Positions 57,287 to 64,000 of a stretch of DNA of 64,000 nucleotides are shown one piece after another (positions within the stretch are counted from its first letter, which is position 1; every line of letters begins with the position of its first letter). A program made the position numbers and the translations under genes. Location of the stretch: assembly GCF_030247195.1 (NCBI RefSeq), contig NC_080672.1:28155906-28219905 (forward strand), read 5' to 3'. The notes beneath the pieces are model-generated. The model did not search any database. It was not told the origin of the DNA and saw nothing but the letters and a program-made list of their open reading frames with translations. The DNA comes from Topomyia yanbarensis. Taxonomy: Eukaryota; Arthropoda; Insecta; Diptera; Culicidae.

Positions 57287-57518
57287 GTCGGTGTTAAGTC
57301 AGACCGGACCAAGTCGAAAAACATCAAAAAATGAGTTAATGATAGCACTGGATAAAGAATTTCTTCATCTACATACCACTTTTACCAGATTTGAAATATG
57401 AAACAATAAACAAGAATTATGGTAAAAATTATTTTCCAATTATAATGTAAAGGACTTTAAACGCGTTTTTCGCGAAATCAATGCACTGTCACTTAGTCCG
57501 GTCTGACCTAACACCGAC
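57287..57518. mobile_element. 232-bp MITE with 28-bp inverted ends
   Basis: Ends GTCGGTGTTAAGTCAGACCG and, reversed, GTCGGTGTTAGGTCAGACCG continue to about 28 bp with few mismatches. The flanks CATATG and TATATGG are similar and may be a degenerate target duplication. It splits the inner edge of the right arm side of the older element at 56.2-57.7 kb. It encodes nothing. Confidence 0.8.
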
Positions 57519-57692
57519 TATATGGTTTCGAGAAAAACGCCATTTTAAAGCCGCCATTTTGAATTTTCGAAAAAATAAAAATTATTTTCTAATTATCAAT
57601 AAATAACGAACAAAGATAATAAGCAGAAGTTCGTACGTCTCAAATCTCAAATATTGCTTTGATTTTCCGCCGAATCCAGGGGAAGGTTCCCG

Positions 57693-58454
57693 AAAATTAG
57701 AAAGATGAGAAAAGATGCATACTAAAATGTTATATTGTATTTCTAATTTCTAAATTTCATTCAATATTCGAATTAAAACGAATTTTGCGTCAAAATCATC
57801 GGTTAATGGAGGCCAATCGGAGGGGGGGGGGGGGCTCTCTACGGCATGTGTTAGTCATTTAACAAACCATTCGACACATTTAATCCGCTCATCACAATCA
57901 ATACTATACGAGCTGATCTCTAAATAACCGCTCTAAAGACCCACAGAAAGGACACCCTAAGGTACGACCAACAAACGCCGCGCGCGTTTTTTTCCTTCCT
58001 GTACCCCGGCATTCGCTTTCACTAATGCCCGCGTGCCTGTGTGTTGAGGGATGAACACTTCGCTTACAGTCCGTATACAGTATTTTCATCGGAATCTACG
58101 GACGAACTTTAAGGGCGCATGTGCTAGAAGTGACGGGTCCACAAAACGCACGGAGAAGGATCCGATTTGCCGATGTGTTAGAGAAAGGAATCCTCGCTAA
58201 CACACTCCGGTGAAGCGCACGCCTGTCAGAGCAAAAATTTCCCTGTCGCCATGTTGTATCTCTTTCGGATTCTCTAAATTGTACACACACGGAACGTTTT
58301 GAGTTTTTTGTTGTTTTCCGCTAATTCCGGGCTTAACCAGTACGGCTAAGAAGCAGCAACCTTTCGGCCAGTTCAAAATTACAATTATCCGTTTAGTTTT
58401 CGTATTAAATTCGGCGCAGCAAAACGAGCTCGCGGTGGGGTTTGATTTCTACCA
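57693..58454. other. Upstream region of the 58.6-kb gene
   Basis: Contains a 13-base G run (57822-57834). From about 57900 onward the composition is more balanced and free of repeat signatures, which fits promoter-proximal sequence. Short minus-strand open frames (58089-57904, 58290-58096) are not recognised. Confidence 0.35.
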
Positions 58455-58459
58455 TCAGT
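58455..58459 (+). promoter_or_regulatory. Candidate initiator (TCAGT)
   Basis: TCAGT matches the arthropod initiator core and lies 187 bp upstream of the start codon at 58642. No TATA box is seen about 30 bp upstream, and the +28 region is a poor DPE. The motif is short, so this is only a candidate transcription start. Confidence 0.25.
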
Positions 58460-58641
58460 GCAACCTCGGAAGAAAAGTGAATAAGCAGGAAAAAAACCGG
58501 AAGGACTCTACGCACAAAATTGCCTCAGGGTGGTTCAGGTGAAACTACTTTCCGAATTAACGGAACTGTGTACGGTGAAAACAGATCAAAATCTCGACGT
58601 TAGGTGTTACTACTTTTCAAATCACAGAAGAAGAAAAAATC

Positions 58642-58841
58642 ATGGATTTAAGTTCGGAAGCACTCTCGGAAGGTTCCCCAGAGGGATGGGCCTGGGCGAG
58701 CCCCAGACGCGCAGTCATCGATGATGGTACCGCATCCGTCAAATCTGACGACAGCGGTAACAATCCACCTCTATCGGATTACGTCGTGGTGTACTCGGAA
58801 AATGTGTTTCCCGAAGTTGAAAAGCCCCAACCGGGTCAAAG
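58642..58841 (+). CDS. First coding exon of an unidentified gene (partial)
   Basis: The start codon has A at -3 and G at +4, and an in-frame TGA at 58576-58578 with no ATG between them supports this start. The exon gives 66 complete codons plus two bases and ends AAAG with donor GTAAAT at 58842; reading on meets TAA at once, so splicing is required. The peptide begins MDLSSEALSEGSPEGWAWAS and is acidic, Ser/Pro-rich and probably disordered, without a signal peptide or membrane segment. SDYVVVYSE (residues 45-53) is the only compact motif, and its Y-V-V-V core after an acidic residue fits the general LC3/Atg8-interacting pattern, which is speculative. I do not recognise the protein. No partner exon lies in the remaining 5.2 kb. 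Confidence 0.65.
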
Positions 58842-61800
58842 GTAAATGACTTCTCTGACGTTACTCGGAACCACTGACCTCCCCTATCAACTTCGTTCTG
58901 CTGCCATATTATACAACTTGTGACCGACACCCGCGAACCGCGATTCTTCTTCTGTTCCTTGGTCCAGAAGTGGGGTCCCCCCCGAATGGCGCATTTTCTT
59001 GCTCTTGGCACGCGTCGCGTGCTTTCTTCTGGAAATAGGAAAGAATAGCAAACAAGGGGAGGATCCGATCCATGCGACACATTTCGATTTTTAGTCTAAT
59101 GCGTAAATTCTAATTCTTGTAGTCGCTGTCTACGAGAAAGAGGAAAGATTCTCCCCTTTTTTCTGAACTAGATTCCAGCGAGTAGGGAGGTGGGAGTTTC
59201 TGCTTCTGAGTTCTAGTTGATGCTTGCTTGATGGCTGCTGCATAGTTGTACGTTCAGGGTTCATTCCGATCGGTGAAAGTCAAGAATGCATTAATTTTTT
59301 GGAGTGGCGCTAAGTTATCAAAATCGAGACATACATTTTTGGTTTAACAATTTCTGGATTAGATTTGAGTTTTATTTTGAGCTAAAGAACAGCCGTCGGT
59401 AAATTTAATCTAGTTGGCCTTGATACTAAGAATAGTCTATCATATTAAAAAAAAATTAAAAATTATAACCGATGGCAACTTTTTTGGACAATTTGTGTTG
59501 CAAATCAGGTTTTGTTTCTAATTATAATATTAAACAATTCAAGTAGCAACGAAAGGATGGCACTTTATAATGATCTTCCTATCGTAGTATTGAGTAATAA
59601 TTATGCATGTTAGTATTTGTCTAATTAGCAGTTACATACGTTTACTGTATTCTGTTTGGGAGTACAAATCATCTTTCAATGTTCAATTGGGAATCTCAAG
59701 AAGATTATTGATCAATACCGCTACCAACTGGGCCCGAAAATAGATCACGGAACGAAAGGAAAGAATGTTAGTCAGGCACGTGTTATCGCTAGAGACCGTA
59801 TGTAGGTATTACTGTACATTCCGCAGGTGTCACCGAAGCAGAGTGGTTGTTACAAAAAATAGAGATTTGGTTTCTACCTAATTGTACTGGCAATCGCGCA
59901 ATTCAAAATGTTCGCAGCCTCAATATACCTTTATTCAACTCATTGGTTCAAAGGTTTGGGTGTAAATTGGCGCACTCCGTTCGAGTTTTCACTTGCACTT
60001 GCACTTAAAAACGAGTAATTCACTAGCCATTTACGTTGTTATACTGATTTTTACGAATCAAGCAAATATATTGATGCCAATTTATAGGCCGAGCATCCTC
60101 CCCTATAGGACCAAAATACTCCCATTACCCTACCACAATTCACCTATTTATGAATATAGAATAATTGAAAAGTTGCAGCAGCAGCTTTTGTTTACATTTT
60201 CAAATTGTCATGCGTTGGTCGCAGGTCGAATGCATTCCGTACCCAGGTTCTAGACGGTGGCAGTCGTTTTGCGGTTTAGCAGAAGTTGGCCTCATTCTCG
60301 ATTCCGACCATTATTGCACGAAACTACCCATGCTACCAGGTTAGGTTGTGGTTTTTTTCGGAAACTTCGTGCAGTAGCAATACTAAATTGAAAAACAGCA
60401 TGGAGTACATACGTACATAGAATATGGTGTCAAAGCGATCTCCGTCGGGACGCAGTTGTAGAATGCCGAATCTTCACGGCACTGACACGAATGAAACCAC
60501 AAAACCAAACTTCCAGAGGAGGTAAATAATCACTCGATCAACGTTGGGGTATAGAACAGAAATAAGGTTCTAACGAAGTGCAATTACCGACCGACCGATC
60601 AATTTGCATCTGTCAAAGGTAAACAGCCTCAAGCGTGCGGAACGATTCCGACACAAAATTACGTTGATAATCGATTGTTGAACTCCGCACTTTTATTCTG
60701 GGTGGTATAATTTTGAGCCGGTTTCCCGGATCTTGATTGGTGATAATGATGATCCATGTGGTAGCCGGGAGGCCGTTGTGCGTAACTGCACATTCGAATT
60801 TGATGGATGTACACTGAGGGTACAAATGCAAGGTTAATATTTATATCAATTCGTTTTTACTTTATTATTACGCAAATGATTAAGAAGGTTTTGCATGCAG
60901 GAATTTAATTGGAATTAGGCTACTGAAAGAGAAGAAGGAAATATGTATTGTGTATACAGTCGAGAAAGTTACAGGAAAACTAATTGTATCATACAACTTA
61001 ATGATTTTGTACCTAATTCTGTCATCGATCCACATTTTGTACTGCAAGGAAGTGTCTTAAGTCCTGTTTCAATAATTATGTATATAAATGTTGAATTTGT
61101 TCAGTTCGGCTAAGAATATAGATGGCACGAGAAAAAGTTGCACTATAGAAAATTTTTCCATTAATTTAAATAGTGAGTAGGGTTGTTCCAATCTCACAAA
61201 AATCTGATTTTTTTAATGGTTTGAGATAGAGTTCCGTAATCTTTCAGAAAATTCAAGAAAATCATATTCTGAAAAACTTTGTCGAAGACAAATAGTTTAT
61301 AAATAAATAGGAAGAGAAATTACGAAAATCGTGTCTAAGGTCCTGAAATCCTGAATGTAAATCACAGTACTCTGCCAAAAATATTCGATAATGACCAAAC
61401 AAATACCACGATAACGTTAATACAAATCAGTGTCCCAAAATTGTGAACTATAATTATAAAAAACTGTTTTAATCCACCTAGTGCTGCAATTGTGCCTTTC
61501 TCAATCTATAATCCATGACTGGTTATGTTCAACATAATTGCGGAAATGTCTATTACATAGGGTAATGAATCTATTTTCACCATATTTCTATTACAACCCT
61601 ACCCATTTAAAACAGTTTTTAGACCGGCGTCGGCCATCTTTGTACAACGCATTAGCTCAAATGGCAGGGCGACAATTGGGACACTCGATTCGAGTTTCCA
61701 TTGCACCCAAATACGAGAATTTCATAATTTTCAGGGCATTTGTGTTATTATTTATTGGTTCTTAAAAACGATGCAAAGCTTTTGATGCCAATTTACACGC

Positions 61801-63451
61801 ATCGCATCGATTATAGACCGAGTAATTAATGAGTTAGTGAGGCACCCAGGCACTTTAACCTACGCAGTACACTTTGCACCTACACACAATGGCTCGCCAG
61901 CCAGGAACTTGATTAGCTATGTGTCGACGGTGAAGCACTTGAATTAGCTTAATCAGAATTAGTTCAATGTTGTCTTCTTGCTAACTTATTTTGGGATGCA
62001 GGGGTTGGTATGTGAAGAGGTTGAATAACCCACAACCGAACCACCCCAGCTTATTTTGGTATGCCAGGTGATATAGTGGTGGTATACAGATGATAGGGTA
62101 AAGAGGAAGGGCGGGGATATTATGGATGGATGGGGTGATAGTCTAAGGGGGTGATCTGAGGAGGGTTTTAAGGCGGTGATGACGGAAGGAGGGGGTGACT
62201 AGTGGGTAATCGTTCTCCGTACATCCCTAACTACGCCTCTGTTAAAATTCATAAATATCCGTCGAAAAAAAAAATCGCTGGGATTAGGTTGACGATTTTC
62301 AGATTGCATATGACGTTTCTATACGAGGAAGGCCACAATAATCAATTTGAAATCATAAAAATAACCTCGTGTTACCGAGAGTGAAGACAGTAAAGTGATT
62401 TTTACGCATAACCAAATACATAACGTGGTTTCCACATACACTTTAAATCAATGCCGTACTTAAAGCGCACGTAAACAAAAACGAACAAAATGGCCCAAGA
62501 ATCGGAATGTATTCCTATCGAAGTTCTCAAGACTGAAATTGTTCAAAATTGTTTCAAAGTTTCTTGCACTTTAGTGGGTGTTACTAAATTAAATGTCCCG
62601 ATATATCAAATTTGATCAGATGTATTCAACGAGTGCAAATTTGTCGGTCATTGGATCTGGTGAAAAGTATGGCGGCTGTAGAAACTACGGAATCTGAAGA
62701 ACGTTTTTGGTCTGAAATGTTTAAAGATCGAGCCGACTCAACCCACAGTTAGTTGTGCAATTATTTATGAATGATAATGTTAGCTACATAGTTAGGATGC
62801 ATCAGGATTCAGCTCCGTAGGGGAGATCCGGGCTAGTTGGCAGTGTTACTAGTTTTCATTTTGTATCGCTTTGATTTAGGGAGATCTTGTAAAAGGAATA
62901 TGTTGCATAAAAGGGCAGACTGTAGGCAACATCCCTGAATTTTATGAAAGTGTTTTTTACATTGTCTCTGATTTTATAGACACAAATATGAGACGCGGAA
63001 AACTGTATGATGTATGTACGCTATAAAAGAAGCAATCAAATAGGGATTCAATTACTTCAGGGGTTCTTGTGGAACGTGCTGAATGTCTTTCCAATAAAAC
63101 TGTATATTCGAGAAGCAGCACTATATCTCTAAAAACAGAGACAAGATGATTCTGTCAGCTTACCCTAACCGCCAACAAGCCCCGGGCTTCCCTATTATAC
63201 TAGACATACTTTGTAATCATAATACTCTCAAGCCTCTAATCAATCGAAACCAAAACAACACCAAGTTCATCTGAGAGTCGGTGTGGGCAATGTTGGTAGA
63301 ACTTCGGTCGAAAATACTTTATTTGCCGTAATTGCAATAATCACATATTCTGATTTTTAGCCGAGTTTAAGTATTATGATGGCATAGGTATATGGGAAAT
63401 TCCGTAAAAAACATGAGTTATAGAGTTTCGGCCCTGTGTTAAACAATCCAT
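58842..63451 (+). other. Probable first coding intron, no exon recognised
   Basis: After the donor at 58842 there is no open segment with good splice sites that I can join in phase, so I take this as intron continuing beyond the window. It contains a diverged repeat pair. 59975-60095 and 61680-61800 share TCGAGTTT, TTGCAC, ACGAG and TTGATGCCAATTTA in the same order. GTTTTAATCCACCTAGTG at about 61466 and a GCCTTTCTC word at 61493 look like transposon debris. A possible short frame at 62490-62613 (MAQESECIPIEVLKTEIV) loosely resembles a transposase N-terminus but is not supported. Confidence 0.4.
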
Positions 63452-63495
63452 TTTCAGGGTGATTGCATAACCTTTCTATAGGAGAAAGGCAGAAA
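63452..63495 (-). repeat. Inverted partial copy of the terminal repeat
   Basis: The minus strand reads GCCTTTCTCCTATAGAAAGG then TTATGCAATCACCCTGAAAA, matching the start of the repeat at 63783 in opposite orientation. The pair encloses about 290 bp. Confidence 0.6.
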
Positions 63496-63782
63496 GGATT
63501 ATAAGGGAAACTCGCGTGTCATCGGATTCTTCTACTTAATTCCGGAACCAATACTTCGTTCAAATGAAATTCGGCAGCGGTCAATGTGAATACTATATAT
63601 ACCCTTTCATTTAAGACTAAGAGTGTGAGAATCGAGTCAGCAGTATATGAGAAACAGGTGGCCATTTTCTCGAATTTCCGGAATCCTCAACAGTTCCCAA
63701 TGTGATCAAAGAGACTTTGATTTGAAATTAGTGATGTGGACCAGCAAGTTCAAGCAATTTAGAACTAATTTTAATCATTTTT

Positions 63783-64000
63783 GCCTTTCTCATATAAAGA
63801 AAGGCTATGCAATCACTGTAAAAATCGACTTTTTAACCGAGGCCCGGAGGGCCGAGTGTCATACACCATTCGATTCAGTTCGTCGAGATCGGCAAATGTC
63901 TGTGTGTGTGTATGTATGTGTGTGTGTATGTGTGTGTGTGTGTATGTGTGTGTGTCATTTAAACTCACACAATTTTCTCAGAGATGGCTGAACCGATTTT
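63783..64000 (+). repeat. Mosquito-type dispersed repeat with GT-rich microsatellite
   Basis: Starts GCCTTTCTCATATAAAGAAA, a small hairpin, and continues with TATGCAATCAC, GGCCCGGAGGGCCGAGTGTC and TTCAGTTCGTCGAGATCGGC. Then comes a (TG)n/(TGTA)n tract (63897-63955) and AGATGGCTGAACCGATTTT at the window end, where it is cut off. Words of this kind are ones I associate with Aedes and Culex genomes. A diverged minus-strand copy is at about 55525-55605. Confidence 0.6.

Larger units (their letters stand above)
56223..57692. mobile_element. Inverted-repeat element with 140-155 bp arms, host to other insertions
   Basis: The left arm 56223-56377 and the right arm 57552-57692 are inverted copies. 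The order is GGGACCTTC, CTGGATTCGG, GCAATATTTGAGAT, TTCGTTATTTAT, AATTAGAAAAT and AAAATTCAAAATGGCGG on the left, and the complement in reverse order on the right. The arms differ by indels. The 1.2 kb between them contains at least two further inverted-repeat elements, so this is the oldest layer. It has no transposase. Confidence 0.75.

Noticed and set aside
62490..62613. 41-codon frame resembling a transposase N-terminus
   Set aside because: The similarity is limited to a few residues and no downstream transposase motif follows.

Overview
This is eukaryotic, intron-bearing, AT-rich, repeat-dominated DNA. The best fit is a mosquito (Culicidae, probably a large culicine genome). The reasons are that almost no coding sequence is present, that relics of several insect non-LTR retrotransposon lineages and many small inverted-repeat transposons sit inside one another, and that several dispersed repeats (for example the one ending the window at about 63.78-64.0 kb) look like repeats I know from Aedes/Culex genomes. 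The species cannot be fixed from this window.

Layout. 0-3.3 kb: a foldback element with two arms of about 430 bp (516-1810) and a small four-copy tandem repeat. 3.3-10 kb: unassigned sequence with one decayed LINE gag-like relic (minus strand, 8.25-8.69 kb). 10.28-11.08 kb: a piggyBac-like MITE. 11.97-13.67 kb: a decayed LINE reverse transcriptase on the minus strand, containing an inverted duplication of part of itself. 15.10-15.49 kb: a possible two-exon coding segment. 17.6-18.2 kb: a 17-bp satellite. 18.8-22.75 kb: a polypyrimidine domain with higher-order repeats. 22.75-26.95 kb: non-repetitive sequence. 26.96-31.2 kb: a run of 7-bp, 8-bp and 18-bp satellite blocks, purine-rich on the plus strand. 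34.7-38.2 kb: a mariner-type transposase relic and a decayed LINE with RNase H, the latter split by a hAT-type MITE with an 8-bp target duplication. 40.6, 43.0 and 53.2 kb: three hairpins, the last with perfect 45-bp arms. 45.6-52.2 kb: pieces of at least three LINEs, one of them (48.1-50.7 kb) nearly open. 56.2-57.7 kb: nested inverted-repeat elements.

The only coding sequence I trust as host gene is the first coding exon at 58642-58841 (plus strand). It has a good start context, an in-frame upstream stop and a consensus splice donor, and the rest of the gene must lie beyond the window. The roughly 5 kb downstream would be its first coding intron. The regions do not form a pathway: apart from this exon the window is a record of transposon insertion and satellite growth. 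The giant open frames at 26.7-30.8 kb and 18.8-23.2 kb are translations of stop-free satellites and should not be annotated as proteins.
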